Part shown: positions 45,276 to 60,066 of the stretch, in pieces
Layout: every line of letters starts with the position of its first letter
How positions within the stretch are numbered: the stretch's first letter is position 1
Assembly (NCBI GenBank): GCA_013076295.1
Contig: RQOL01000718.1
Coordinates: 5,058,081-5,122,080 of the forward strand
Length of the DNA stretch: 64,000 nt
Direction: 5' to 3'
From: Sanderia malayensis
Lineage: Eukaryota > Cnidaria > Scyphozoa > Semaeostomeae > Pelagiidae
The notes under the pieces: generated by a model
The model's database searches: none
The model's input: the letters and a program-made list of their open reading frames with translations, nothing else
Told to the model about the DNA's origin: nothing
Translations under genes and position numbers: made by a program

Positions 45276-47957
45276 ATGCCGCGCAAGACCAGGAGAAGTA
45301 TAACCGGTGACAGACGCAGAAATCAAATCCGGGAGAATATGCAGTATTGCAGAGAGATCAATCAACAGCTTCAACCTCAACAGACAGGAAATGCTGATAA
45401 CCCACTTGCAGCACTCCACCAACTTCAACAATTCCAGCTCGAAAACCGTCAGCTAGAAGCCCCTGAATATCAGCCATTTCCAGCACAGTATCCCCTTCCA
45501 CAGATACAACCAATGGAGATGGACATGGAACCAGAGCTTCCCATTCAGAACCAAGGGCTTCCAGCAGCAGGACAACCTGTAGACATCGAGATGCACGACG
45601 CAGTTCCAGTACCCGATGAAAATCAGATACCAGAACCCGTTGAAGATCTACAAATGCAAGTGGACAACCCTGTCCCGAGAACAATGAAGCTGAAAACATC
45701 ATCCCCTTCTCCCCTTTACCACACCACTTGAACAAAATGAACAGAACATGCATTCATTGTGGTGCAAAGTACTTCAAAGAAGAACAAAACACAAAAAAAC
45801 AATACAACAAATGTTGCATGGGAGGTTTAATTGCTCTGGATCAAGTTGAACCACCTCCAGCCTGAGTCATGCATTTATACACTGGTGATACTGCCCAATC
45901 AAAATATTTCTTAAAGCACTTCCGCCAATACAACTCATTAATGGCCATGGCATCATGAAAGGCTAATATCATACGTCATGCTAGAGCTGGACCACCAGTT
46001 ATCACAATTCACGGAAAGGCATATCACATGACAGGTAATTGATACAATATGATTCCAGTCATTATCAATATAACTTATTATTCGTTTGTGCTGGCTACAG
46101 TTGTATTTCTATTTCCCTAACTTATGCTTTGCATCATTAACAGGTGTAACAGAAACAGACAGATCCAGAAAATATGCGGAACTATACATCATGGATATGC
46201 AACAAGCATTGCAGGAACGGCAAAACACTGCAGGAGAACAGCGTCTTGATTTGGACATTGTTGCACTTCTCCAGAATGAATTAATGGCAGTCAATCGATT
46301 TGCACAACATTTTCGAAGCATGGGTGAAATATTGGAGGAACAGCGGCAGCAAGCTATTGCAAACGATCAGCCTGTTCCAACATTCAAAATGATCGTCACA
46401 GGTCGCCCACAACAAGATCGCAGATACGATAATCCTACTGCCAGAGAAATTGCAGCTATATACACAGTACAGAATGGAGGTGCACCAAATCCTGACGACA
46501 GAGAACTGCGAGTTCAAACAAGACACGGAGATCTCATGAAGATTTACGCAACCAGTCCAATTGCCGATCCTCTCACGTATCCATTGATATTCTTTCACGG
46601 TGACATGGGTTACAGTTTGGACCTGCAACGATTGCCAACTGCAAATGTAAGGGGTCAGCAAAACATGAATTGTATCCGACGCACCAGACTAACCCTCGCT
46701 GAATATTATTCGTACATAATCCAGGTCAGGGATGCATTCTCAGCCATCCACATTGCATCACTTCTATTTCAACAGTATCTGGTAGAGGCATATACGAAAA
46801 TAGAAGGCAATAAACTGCACTGGATTATGAAAAATCAACGTCAGCTTCGTGTTGACACGTATCGAGGCCTGATGGATCATCTCCACAGGAGAGCTGAAAT
46901 CGAAAACCAGATGGCCAGGGCTAACAATCCAAATCAGCCAAACATATCGATGTTGGCCGTGTTATCATTCTACCGTCATCCTTTCCAGGCAGCCAAGGAA
47001 ACATGTATCAACATTTTCAAGATGCAATGACAATCGTAAGGAAGTATGGCAAGCCAGACATCTTCCTGACAATGACTGCCAATCCTAAATGGAAGGAGAT
47101 AGAAGAAAACATTCATCCATATCAGGCGGGCAATGATCGACCAGACATTGTCACTCAAGTATTTCAACTCAAACTCAAAGAACTACTCGAAGACATACTA
47201 CACAACAACATTCTTGGACATTTCACTGCACATGTGTATGTCATAGAATTTCAGAAGAGAGGACTACCACACGCACACATGATCCTGTTTCTTTCGCAAG
47301 CTGGTAAACCCAGAACACCACAACAGGTATTGTTGACATGTACCAAGAATTCTTTCTCTCATTGCTAAATTTATATCCAATGCACAGTACAACTGTTCTG
47401 TACTACATTTCTATTATACAATTGTTAATTATTATATTCATTGTCAGGTGGATCAACTGATATCAGCAGAGATTCCAGACCCACAGGATGCAAAATACCA
47501 CAAGTTGGTCTTAAAGCAGATGACACATGGACCCTGTGGAAATTTAAATCCTCAGTGCGTGTGCATGGAAAACAACAAATGCAAAAAGCGGTTTCCAAAA
47601 GAACACGTTGCTGACACTCAAACCAATGTCAACGGCTATCCTCTCTACAGACGACGCTGTCTTCACCTAGTCTATCTAAATGATCGCATTCTGGATGATA
47701 TTTGGGTAGTGCCACACAACAGACACCTACTCATCAAATATCAGTGTCATATCAACGTGGAAATATGCAGTACTGTAAAAAGTGTCAAGTACATTTTCAA
47801 ATATATCCACAAAGGACATGATATGGCACATGTTGAAATTCTTGAGGAAAATCAACAGCAAGTACCTCAAGACATTGAACACGATGAGGTGCGCCAGTAC
47901 ATCAATGCAAGATATATTGGACCACATGAAGCTGTCTTAGTTTCAGTTCAATGTTAA
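45276..47957 (+). pseudogene. Helitron-like Rep, unit 2 (3'-truncated by internal deletion)
   Basis: Same domains as unit 1 up to YIGPHEAV, then read-through to a stop at 47957. The HUH motif GLPHAHMILFL and KYIFKYIHKGHD are present. Lesions: one C lost in the C-run near 45675, in-frame TGA after PPPA, one A lost in CAGCCAAACAT near 46940. The central part (about 46145-46935) is open where unit 1 is broken. Confidence 0.85.
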
Positions 47958-48544
47958 TGAGATAATGAGATTCTCCATTACTATCATGTTCACCAAGCAT
48001 ATGTATAACTTACTACTTACCATTTAAATGACAATTATCTTCTTCTTTTTCCAGTATTTGCAGTTTGGCAGTTGCCTGTTGGTTTTTATTTTTTTCACAT
48101 TTTCGGTATGTACTTTCAGTTCAATGTTAATTAGATAATGAGATTCTCCATTACTATCATGTTCACCAAGCATATAAATAACTTACTACTTACCATTTAA
48201 ATCACAATTATCCTCTTCTTTTTCCAGTATTTGCAGTTTGGCCTTTCATTTATATTTTGTTCACATTTTGGTATGTATTTTTCTTTCAATGCCACTTATA
48301 TAATGAGATTCTCCATTGATATTATGTTCACAAAACATGTGTATAACTTACCACTTACCATTTTTAAAGCACTATTATGTTATTCTTTTTCCAGTATTTG
48401 CAGTTTGGCAATTGTCCTTTGATTTTGTACCACATTATATTATTTTGTATCAGTACTGCTTCATGTAAATATGTTTTGTTTTTCACATACCAGTTATCCT
48501 TATTAAAGAAAAACAACTATTATTTGGTTGCTTTAAGGTTCGCT

Positions 48545-49144
48545 ATGGCAACAAGTGCCACTAAAAAGCCACAACAAGTAAAAATAATAGTCATCAGACT
48601 TGGTGACAAAGCAAAAGTAATTATAGCCAATATATTAATTTTATCACAATTAATTTAAATAGTTTTTGTCCACAATTCACAATAATTAATTCATATTTAA
48701 TGGGTATGGTTTTCGGAAATTCTTTCATTGTTTGCTTTTGTATCCTAGGAAATAACATACAGGGACATTTACTCCCAGAAAAGGGAATGTGCTGCCCAAT
48801 TCTTCGAATTAGGCAGGAACAAAAAGTTCACCTTGCACAGCAAGGAAGGGAGGAGACTCCCAACAAAAGATATAGAGTAAGTATACCTTCTGCATTTGAA
48901 GCTCAGTTGTTCAATTAATATTTTCCAAATATTGCATATTATCCTAAAACCAAAAAAACAGCCTATAACATGATTGTGTATTCACAGATCACAGAGGGAG
49001 GCCTTTGTCAAAATTGGCAAAGGCCAAAGAAAGGCAAAACAGGAGAAAAAGGGTGGGAAGGCCACCCAAGAATTCTCTCGAACAACAATGATGGCCATGC
49101 CCACCCAAAGGGCTGTAGAAATTATGCAGGACATGTGTAAATAG
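48545..49144 (+). CDS. Small basic protein, unit 2 (intact)
   Basis: Exons 48545-48616, 48749-48876 and 48988-49144, same lengths and splice sites as in unit 1; 118 residues. Preceded by three mini-exon-like repeats (cores near 48053, 48227, 48391) and followed by the 16-bp hairpin. Confidence 0.6.
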
Positions 49145-49968
49145 TTTCTTAAGTAATTTACACATGTCCTGTTTTTGACCATGCATGAAAGAAACAATCA
49201 AAAAATCAAAACCACTACATTAAAAATACAAAATATAACCTAAAGTTATCTACTTTTCCATATACAAAATTTTCAAAACATTTCCCATTTTTTTCCATTA
49301 ATAATGACCACTACATTAATAATACAAAATATAACATAAAATTATCTACTTTTCCATATACAAAATTTTCACAACATTTCCCATTTTTCGTTCATGCATG
49401 GTCAAAATTTTACTCCTAATATATTTGTTCATATCATATGTTCCAAAAATGTTCCTCTTTTGTATGTTCACAAAGTTCAAGATTATATGTTCCCATATAT
49501 ATCTGTAGTTGCAATGATTTCTTATTTTTTGATAATGTTTAAAAGGTAGATATGTCTGCATGATTTCATTAAAAAACCTTCACTGATAAACTTGCCCTCT
49601 ATATCGTATTCACATTCATGAATGTAATGTTGGCACAGTAATAATGGCAACAGTGACCATTTATTCCCAGTATGAAATGATTCTTTTCAAGCCATTTTTG
49701 CATTCTAAACTCAAAACATGAGACTGGAGTTAACACATTTTGAACAGTGAGTCAAAATACTTTATACATACTCTTCAGATGGAAATAATTTAAGAAGATG
49801 CAGTTGTATTCTCACCATGCGTTTCTTCCTCTTCAAACTACACTTTGGCATGCCATTGCCATGATATAATGATGTCATTCAATTGCACATGCATCACATA
49901 CCTTTTTAGCCACTCTGAAGGACGAAGGGGAATTCCCTTTTCACTAGCAAGTTTCCCGCTTTTTTAAA

Positions 49969-49985
49969 CACGTGACGTATATAAA
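49969..49985 (+). promoter_or_regulatory. Compound promoter-like motif, unit 3
   Basis: Same 17-mer as in unit 1. Confidence 0.5.
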
Positions 49986-51085
49986 CCAATTGTGGGTGCC
50001 GTATAATACAATAGAAATCCCGCCTCTAATTATTGCACACAATTAGATTTTGCCTAATTTAATCTTAGTTGTCCAAATTATCGATAGGATATAATTAATA
50101 ATATATGCAATTATTTATCGCTGAGTAAGTATTATGAACATTGCTTTTTCTAACAAGCTATCATTATAAGCTAAGAAGCTTCTTTATCGCTATTTCGCTT
50201 AATAATGTCAATAATTTTTGCTTTTATTTTCATGCTTTTCATGGCAAGAGCAGATTACGTGTTGTTCAGGCATCATATTTTTATATGACATTTCAAGTTT
50301 ATAACTGTTCTAATTTCTTCTCTGTTCCTTACCATAGTTTTCAAAGACACAAGGCTCGGTAAGAAATTAATTTATTTTTTGTAGTTCTTCCTTCCGACAA
50401 TATTCTATTCAGCTCTTTAATTTTTTGTTTCCTTTATAAAAAGAGACCCATTTTGGTCGATTTTCAAATAACGGACATCTCTCTTTCACAAACTTCTTTC
50501 AATTACGAAATGATATTCTCCTTCTTTGATGGTTTATAAATGTAACCCATGTACAACGAGTTACTCTTTACCACAGATAAAAACATCAGTTTTGTTTTAT
50601 TTATCTGAAATATATGAACAAACTTTTATGGGGCCCCTTTTAACAAATTGACTTTGTAAACAAATTTGTTGATTTCCTAACAACTGCACTGTATTCAACA
50701 AGTTAATTTTCATTACGTACATGTTTTCTGAGTCTCTTTTTATGGTTCCTTTATTTATGTCGAGAGTAATTTCAATTTACTCTCTTCCATTTTAGTGACT
50801 GTTTACATAACAAAAACGAGCACAGTTTAACGTAAGGGTTTTCAGAAAATGTACATTATATTACATAGCATTACTTTTATGAAAATGATTTACTTACAAC
50901 ATTATACTTAACACTACCATACCCTTGAAATATATAGTTATTACTTCTTTGTGTTGCAGCTTTACACGAGGCTATAATTATTTTCATTGTTGTTGCTATC
51001 AAGGCCATTGTCTACAAGCAATAACATTCACAATAGTGTTGCATAATTGTACTTTATACTTCTTTTTCATATCACAACTTGCATT

Positions 51086-53767
51086 ATGCCGCGCAAGACC
51101 AGGAGAAGTATAACCGGTGACAGACGCAGAAATCAAATCCGGGAGAATATGCAGTATTGCAGAGAGATCAATCAACAGCTTCAACCTCAACAGACAGGAA
51201 ATGCTGATAACCCACTTGCAGCACTCCACCAACTTCAACAATTCCAGCTCGAAAACCGTCAGCTAGAAGCCCCTGAATATCAGCCATTTCCAGCACAGTA
51301 TCCCCTTCCACAGATACAACCAATGGAGATGGACATGGAACCAGAGCTTCCCATTCAGAACCAAGGGCTTCCAGCAGCAGGACAACCTGTAGACATCGAG
51401 ATGCACGACGCAGTTCCAGTACCCGATGAAAATCAGATACCAGAACCCGTTGAAGATCTACAAATTCAAGTGGACAACCCTGTCCCCGAGAACAATGAAG
51501 CTGAAAACATCATCCCCTTCTCCCCTTTACCACACCACTTGAACAAAATGAACAGAACATGCATTCATTGTGGTGCAAAGTACTTCAAAGAAGAACAAAA
51601 CTCAAAAAAACAATGCAACAAATGTTGCATGGGAGGTTTAATTGCTCTGGATCAAGTTGAACCACCTCCAGCCTGAGTCATGCATTTATACACTGGTGAT
51701 ACTGCCCAATCAAAATATTTCTTAAAGCACTTCCGCCAATACAACTCATTAATGGCCATGGCATCATGAAAGGCTAATATCATACGTCATGCTAGAGCTG
51801 GACCACCAGTTATCACAATTCACGGAAAGGCATATCACATGACAGGTAATTGATACAATATGATTCCAGTCATTATCAATATAACTTATTATTCGTTTGT
51901 GCTGGCTACAGTTGTATTTCTATTTCCCTAACTTATGCTTTGCATCATTAACAGGTGTAACAGAAACAGACAGATCCAGAAAATATGCGGAACTATACAT
52001 CATGGATATGCAACAAGCATTGCAGGAACGGCAAAACACTGCAGGAGAACAGCGTCTTGATTTGGACATTGTTGCACTTCTCCAGAATGAATTAATGGCA
52101 GTCAATCGATTTGCACAACATTTTCGAAGCATGGGTGAAATATTGGAGGAACAGCGGCAGCAAGCTATTGCAAACGATCAGCCTGTTCCAACATTCAAAA
52201 TGATCGTCACAGGTCGCCCACAACAAGATCGCAGATACGATAATCCTACTGCCAGAGAAATTGCAGCTATATACACAGTACAGAATGGAGGTGCACCAAA
52301 TCCTGACGACAGAGAACTGCGAGTTCAAACAAGACACGGAGATCTCATGAAGATTTACGCAACCAGTCCAATTGCCGATCCTCTCACGGATCCATTGATA
52401 TTCTTTCACGGTGACATGGGTTACAGTTTGGACCTGCAACGATTGCCAACTGCAAATGTAAGGGGTCAGCAAAACATGAATTGTATCCGACGCACCAGAC
52501 TAACCCTCGCTGAATACTATTCGTACAGAATCCAGGTCAGGGATGCATTCTCAGCCATCCACATTGCATCACTTCTATTTCAACAGTATCTGGTAGAGGC
52601 ATATACGAAAATAGAAGGCAATAAACTGCACTGGATTATGAAAAATCAACGTCAGCTTCGTGTTGACACGTATCGAGGCCTGATGGATCATCTCCACAGG
52701 AGAGCTGAAATCGAAAACCAGATGGCCAGGGCTAACAATCCAAATCAGCCAAACATATCGATGTTGGCCGTGTTATCATTCTACCGTCATCCTTTCCAGG
52801 CAGCCAAGGAAACATGTATCAACATTTTCAAGATGCAATGACAATCGTAAGGAAGTATGGCAAGCCAGACATCTTCCTGACAATGACTGCCAATCCTAAA
52901 TGGAAGGAGATAGAAGAAAACATTCATCCATATCAGGCGGGCAATGATCGACCAGACATTGTCACTCAAGTATTTCAACTCAAACTCAAAGAACTACTCG
53001 AAGACATACTACACAACAACATTGTTGGACATTTCACTGCACATGTGTATGTCATAGAATTTCAGAAGAGAGGACTACCACACGCACACATGATCCTGTT
53101 TCTTTCGCAAGCTGTAAACCCAGAACACCACAACAGGTATTGTCGACATGTACCAAGAATTCTTTCTCTCATTGCTAAATTTATATCCAATGCACAGTAC
53201 AACTGTTCTGTACTACATTTCTATTATACAATTGTTAATTATTATATTCATTGTCAGGTGGATCAACTGATATCAGCAGAGATTCCAGACCCACAGGATG
53301 CAAAATACCACAAGTTGGTCTTAAAGCACATGACACATGGACCCTGTGGAAATTTAAATCCTCAGTGCGTGTGCATGGAAAACAACAAATGCAAAAAGCG
53401 GTTTCCAAAAGAACACGTTGCTGACACTCAAACCAATGTCAACGGCTATCCTCTCTACAGACGACGCTGTCTTCACCTAGTCTATCTAAATGATCGCATT
53501 CTGGATGATATTTGGGTAGTGCCACACAACAGACACCTACTCATCAAATATCAGTGTCATATCAACGTGGAAATATGCAGTACTGTAAAAAGTGTCAAGT
53601 ACATTTTCAAATATATCCACAAAGGACATGATATGGCACATGTTGAAATTCTTGAGGAAAATCAACAGCAAGTACCTCAAGACATTGAACACGATGAGGT
53701 GCGCCAGTACATCAATGCAAGATATATTGGACCACATGAAGCTGTCTTAGTTTCAGTTCAATGTTAA
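51086..53767 (+). pseudogene. Helitron-like Rep, unit 3
   Basis: The zinc-finger segment is intact (51086-51676) with a better finger (QCNKCCMGG), then the in-frame TGA. The central frame is open at 51955-52841. One A is lost in CAGCCAAACAT (as in unit 2), and one G is lost in GCAAGCTGTAAACCC near 53116, which lets the frame read through the second intron. It ends at the shared deletion. Confidence 0.85.
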
Positions 53768-54354
53768 TGAGATAATGAGATTCTCCATTACTATCATGTT
53801 CACCAAGCATATGTATAACTTACTACTTACCATTTAAATGACAATTATCTTCTTCTTTTTCCAGTATTTGCAGTTTGGCAGTTGCCTGTTGGTTTTTATT
53901 TTTTTCACATTTTCGGTATGTACTTTCAGTTCAATGTTAATTAGATAATGAGATTCTCCATTACTATCATGTTCACCAAGCATATAAATAACTTACTACT
54001 TACCATTTAAATCACAATTATCCTCTTCTTTTTCCAGTATTTGCAGTTTGGCCTTTCATTTATATTTTGTTCACATTTTGGTATGTATTTTTCTTTCAAT
54101 GCCACTTATATAATGAGATTCTCCATTGATATTATGTTCACAAAACATGTGTATAACTTACCACTTACCATTTTTAAAGCACTATTATGTTATTCTTTTT
54201 CCAGTATTTGCAGTTTGGCAATTGTCCTTTGATTTTGTACCATATTATATTATTTTGTATCAGTACTGCTTCATGTAAATATGTTTTGTTTTTCACATAC
54301 CAGTTATCCTTATTAAAGAAAAACAACTATTATTTGGTTGCTTTAAGGTTCGCT

Positions 54355-54954
54355 ATGGCAACAAGTGCCACTAAAAAGCCACAACAAGTAAAAATAATAG
54401 TCATCAGACTTGGTGACAAAGCAAAAGTAATTATAGCCAATATATTAATTTTATCACAATTAATTTAAATAGTTTTTGTCCACAATTCACAATAATTAAT
54501 TCATATTTAATGGGTATGGTTTTCGGAAATTCTTTCATTGTTTGCTTTTGTATCCTAGGAAATAACATACAGGGACATTTACTCCCAGAAAAGGGAATGT
54601 GCTGCCCAATTCTTCGAATTAGGCAGGAACAAAAAGTTCACCTTGCACAGCAAGGAAGGGAGGAGACTCCCAACAAAAGATATAGAGTAAGTATACCTTC
54701 TGCATTTGAAGCTCAGTTGTTCAATTAATATTTTCCAAATATTGCATATTATCCTAAAACCAAAAAAACAGCCTATAACATGATTGTGTATTCACAGATC
54801 ACAGAGGGAGGCCTTTGTCAAAATTGGCAAAGGCCAAAGAAAGGCAAAACAGGAGAAAAAGGGTGGGAAGGCCACCCAAGAATTCTCTCGAACAACAATG
54901 ATGGCCATGCCCACCCAAAGGGCTGTAGAAATTATGCAGGACATGTGTAAATAG
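54355..54954 (+). CDS. Small basic protein, unit 3 (intact)
   Basis: Exons 54355-54426, 54559-54686 and 54798-54954; same frame, lengths and splice sites as units 1 and 2; 118 residues. Hairpin follows. Confidence 0.6.
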
Positions 54955-55682
54955 TTTCTTAAGTAATTTACACATGTCCTGTTTTTGACCATGCATGAAA
55001 GAAACAATCAAAAAATCAAAACCACTACATTAAAAATACAAAATATAACATAAAATTATCTACTTTTCCATATACAAATTTTCACAACATTTCCCATTTT
55101 TCGTTCATTGCATGGTCAAAATTTTACTCCTAATATATTTGTTCATATCATATGTTCCAAAAATGTTCCTCTTTTGTATGTTCACAAAGTTCAAGATTAT
55201 ATGTTCCCATATATATCTGTAGTTGCAATGATTTCTTATTTTTTGATAATGTTTAAAAGGTAGATATGTCTGCATGATTTCATTAAAAAACCTTCACTGA
55301 TAAACTTGCCCTCTATATCGTATTCACATTCATGAATGTAATGTTGGCACAGTAATAATGGCTACAGTGACCATTTATTCCCAGTATGAAATGATTCTTT
55401 TCAAGCCATTTTTGCATTCTAAACTCAAAACATGAGACTGGAGTTAACACATTTTGAACAGTGAGTCAAAATACTTTATACATACTCTTCAGATGGAAAT
55501 AATTTAAGAAGATGCAGTTGTATTCTCACCATGCGTTTCTTCCTCTTCAAACTACACTTTGGCATGCCATTGCCATGATATAATGATGTCATTCAATTGC
55601 ACATGCATCACATACCTTTTTAGCCACTCTGAAGGACGAAGGGGAATTCCCTTTTCACTAGCAAGTTTCCCGCTTTTTTAAA

Positions 55683-55699
55683 CACGTGACGTATATAAA
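55683..55699 (+). promoter_or_regulatory. Compound promoter-like motif, unit 4
   Basis: Same 17-mer as in unit 1. Confidence 0.5.
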
Positions 55700-56798
55700 C
55701 CAATTGTGGGTGCCGTATAATACAATAGAAATCCCGCCTCTAATTATTGCACACAATTAGATTTTGCCTAATTTAATCTTAGTTGTCCAAATTATCGATA
55801 GGATATAATTAATAATATATGCAATTATTTATCGCTGAGTAAGTATTATGAACATTGCTTTTTCTAACAAGCTATCATTATAAGCTAACAAGCTTCTTTA
55901 TCGCTATTTCGCTTAATAATGTCAATAATTTTTGCTTTTATTTTCATGCTTTTCATGGCAAGAGCAGATTACGTGTTGTTCAGGCATCATATTTTTATAT
56001 GACATTTCAAGTTTATAACTGTTCTAATTTCTTCTCTGTTCCTTACCATAGTTTTCAAAGACACAAGGCTCGGTAAGAAATTAATTTATTTTTTGTAGTT
56101 CTTCCTTCCGACAATATTCTATTCAGCTCTTTAATTTTTTGTTTCCTTTATAAAAAGAGACCCATTTTGGTCGATTTTCAAATAACGGACATCTCTCTTT
56201 CACAAACTTCTTTCAATTACGAAATGATATTCTCCTTCTTTGATGGTTTATAAATGTAACCCATGTACAACGAGTTACTCTTTACCACAGATAAAAACAT
56301 CAGTTTTGTTTTATTTATCTGAAATATATGAACAAACTTTTATGGGGCCCCTTTTAACAAATTGACTTTGTAAACAAATTTGTTGATTTCCTAACAACTG
56401 CACTGTATTCAACAAGTTAATTTTCATTACGTACATGTTTTCTGAGTCTCTTTTATGGTTCCTTTATTTATGTCGAGAGTAATTTCAATTTACTCTCTTC
56501 CATTTTAGTGACTGTTTACATAACAAAAACGAGCACAGTTTAACGTAAGGGTTTTCAGAAAATGTACATTATATTACATAGCATTACTTTTATGAAAATG
56601 ATTTACTTACAACATTATACTTAACACTACCATACCCTTGAAATATATAGTTATTACTTCTTTGTGTTGCAGCTTTACACGAGGCTATAATTATTTTCAT
56701 TGTTGTTGCTATCAAGGCCATTGTCTACAAGCAATAACATTCACAATAGTGTTGCATAATTGTACTTTATACTTCTTTTTCATATCACAACTTGCATT

Positions 56799-59480
56799 AT
56801 GCCGCGCAAGACCAGGAGAAGTATAACCGGTGACAGACGCAGAAATCAAATCCGGGAGAATATGCAGTATTGCAGAGAGATCAATCAACAGCTTCAACCT
56901 CAACAGACAGGAAATGCTGATAACCCACTTGCAGCACTCCACCAACTTCAACAATTCCAGCTCGAAAACCGTCAGCTAGAAGCCCCTGAATATCAGCCAT
57001 TTCCAGCACAGTATCCCCTTCCACAGATACAACCAATGGAGATGGACATGGAACCAGAGCTTCCCATTCAGAACCAAGGGCTTCCAGCAGCAGGACAACC
57101 TGTAGACATCGAGATGCACGACGCAGTTCCAGTACCCGATGAAAATCAGATACCAGAACCCGTTGAAGATCTACAAATGCAAGTGGACAACCCTGTCCCG
57201 AGAACAATGAAGCTGAAAACATCATCCCCTTCTCCCCTTTACCACACCACTTGAACAAAATGAACAGAACATGCATTCATTGTGGTGCAAAGTACTTCAA
57301 AGAAGAACAAAACTCAAAAAAACAATGCAACAAATGTTGCATGGGAGGTTTAATTGCTCTGGATCAAGTTGAACCACCTCCAGCCTGAGTCATGCATTTA
57401 TACACTGGTGATACTGCCCAATCAAAATATTTCTTAAAGCACTTCCGCCAATACAACTCATTAATGGCCATGGCATCATGAAAGGCTAATATCATACGTC
57501 ATGCTAGAGCTGGACCACCAGTTATCACAATTCACGGAAAGGCATATCACATGACAGGTAATTGATACAATATGATTCCAGTCATTATCAATATAACTTA
57601 TTATTCGTTTGTGCTGGCTACAGTTGTATTTCTATTTCCCTAACTTATGCTTTGCATCATTAACAGGTGTAACAGAAACAGACAGATCCAGAAAATATGC
57701 GGAACTATACATCATGGATATGCAACAAGCATTGCAGGAACGGCAAAACACTGCAGGAGAACAGCGTCTTGATTTGGACATTGTTGCACTTCTCCAGAAT
57801 GAATTAATGGCAGTCAATCGATTTGCACAACATTTTCGAAGCATGGGTGAAATATTGGAGGAACAGCGGCAGCAAGCTATTGCAAACGATCAGCCTGTTC
57901 CAACATTCAAAATGATCGTCACAGGTCGCCCACAACAAGATCGCAGATACGATAATCCTACTGCCAGAGAAATTGCAGCTATATACACAGTACAGAATGG
58001 AGGTGCACCAAATCCTGACGACAGAGAACTGCGAGTTCAAACAAGACACGGAGATCTCATGAAGATTTACGCAACCAGTCCAATTGCCGATCCTCTCACG
58101 ATCCATTGATATTCTTTCACGGTGACATGGGTTACAGTTTGGACCTGCAACGATTGCCAACTGCAAATGTAAGGGGTCAGCAAAACATGAATTGTATCCG
58201 ACGCACCAGACTAACCCTCGCTGAATACTATTCGTACAGAATCCAGGTCAGGGATGCATTCTCAGCCATCCACATTGCATCACTTCTATTTCAACAGTAT
58301 CTGGTAGAGGCATATACGAAAATAGAAGGCAATAAACTGCACTGGATTATGAAAAATCAACGTCAGCTTCGTGTTGACACGTATCGAGGCCTGATGGATC
58401 ATCTCCACAGGAGAGCTGAAATCGAAAACCAGATGGCCAGGGCTAACAATCCAAATCAGCCAAAACATATCGATGTTGGCCGTGTTATCATTCTACCGTC
58501 ATCCTTTCCAGGCAGCCAAGGAAACATGTATCAACATTTTCAAGATGCAATGACAATCGTAAGGAAGTATGGCAAGCCAGACATCTTCCTGACAATGACT
58601 GCCAATCCTAAATGGAAGGAGATAGAAGAAAACATTCATCCATATCAGGCGGGCAATGATCGACCAGACATTGTCACTCAAGTATTTCAACTCAAACTCA
58701 AAGAACTACTCGAAGACATACTACACAACAACATTCTTGGACATTTCACTGCACATGTGTATGTCATAGAATTTCAGAAGAGAGGACTACCACACGCACA
58801 CATGATCCTGTTTCTTTCGCAAGCTGGTAAACCCAGAACACCACAACAGGTATTGTCGACATGTACCAAGAATTCTTTCTCTCATTGCTAAATTTATATC
58901 CAATGCACAGTACAACTGTTCTGTACTACATTTCTATTATACAATTGTTAATTATTATATTCATTGTCAGGTGGATCAACTGATATCAGCAGAGATTCCA
59001 GACCCACAGGATGCAAAATACCACAAGTTGGTCTTAAAGCACATGACACATGGACCCTGTGGAAATTTAAATCCTCAGTGCGTGTGCATGGAAAACAACA
59101 AATGCAAAAAGCGGTTTCCAAAAGAACACGTTGCTGACACTCAAACCAATGTCAACGGCTATCCTCTCTACAGACGACGCTGTCTTCACCTAGTCTATCT
59201 AAATGATCGCATTCTGGATGATATTTGGGTAGTGCCACACAACAGACACCTACTCATCAAATATCAGTGTCATATCAACGTGGAAATATGCAGTACTGTA
59301 AAAAGTGTCAAGTACATTTTCAAATATATCCACAAAGGACATGATATGGCACATGTTGAAATTCTTGAGGAAAATCAACAGCAAGTACCTCAAGACATTG
59401 AACACGATGAGGTGCGCCAGTACATCAATGCAAGATATATTGGACCACATGAAGCTGTCTTAGTTTCAGTTCAATGTTAA
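56799..59480 (+). pseudogene. Helitron-like Rep, unit 4
   Basis: It has the C-run deletion of unit 2 near 57198, the in-frame TGA, and one T lost near 58099 (CTCACGATCC). From 58106 to the intron the Rep frame is the best preserved in the array (261 codons, with VIILPSSF, FLTMTANPKW and GLPHAHMILFL in one frame). It ends at the shared deletion. Confidence 0.85.
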
Positions 59481-60066
59481 TGAGATAATGAGATTCTCCA
59501 TTACTATCATGTTCACCAAGCATATGTATAACTTACTACTTACCATTTAAATGACAATTATCTTCTTCTTTTTCCAGTATTTGCAGTTTGGCAGTTGCCT
59601 GTTGGTTTTTATTTTTTTCACATTTTCGGTATGTACTTTCAGTTCAATGTTAATTAGATAATGAGATTCTCCATTACTATCATGTTCACCAAGCATATAA
59701 ATAACTTACTACTTACCATTTAAATCACAATTATCCTCTTCTTTTTCCAGTATTTGCAGTTTGGCCTTTCATTTATATTTTGTTCACATTTTGGTATGTA
59801 TTTTTCTTTCAATGCCACTTATATAATGAGATTCTCCATTGATATTATGTTCACAAAACATGTGTATAACTTACCACTTACCATTTTTAAAGCACTATTA
59901 TGTTATTTTTTTCCAGTATTTGCAGTTTGGCAATTGTCCTTTGATTTTGTACCATATTATATTATTTTGTATCAGTACTGCTTCATGTAAATATGTTTTG
60001 TTTTTCACATACCAGTTATCCTTATTAAAGAAAAACAACTATTATTTGGTTGCTTTAAGGTTCGCT

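Larger units (their letters stand above)
43557..49365 (+). mobile_element. Helitron-like array, unit 2 (5.81 kb)
   Basis: Direct head-to-tail copy of unit 1. It lacks the equivalent of 40694-41957 plus one mini-exon repeat. The deletion junction GAAGCTGTCT|TAGTTTCAGTTC is at about 47937. Confidence 0.9.
49366..55078 (+). mobile_element. Helitron-like array, unit 3 (5.71 kb)
   Basis: Head-to-tail copy with the same 1.26-kb deletion as unit 2. It is about 96 bp shorter than unit 2 because one of two adjacent AT-rich repeats near the 3' end is missing. Confidence 0.9.

Noticed and set aside
45358..45753. 131-residue minus-strand frame, repeated near 56.9 kb
   Set aside because: Antisense shadow of the Q/P-rich linker of Rep.
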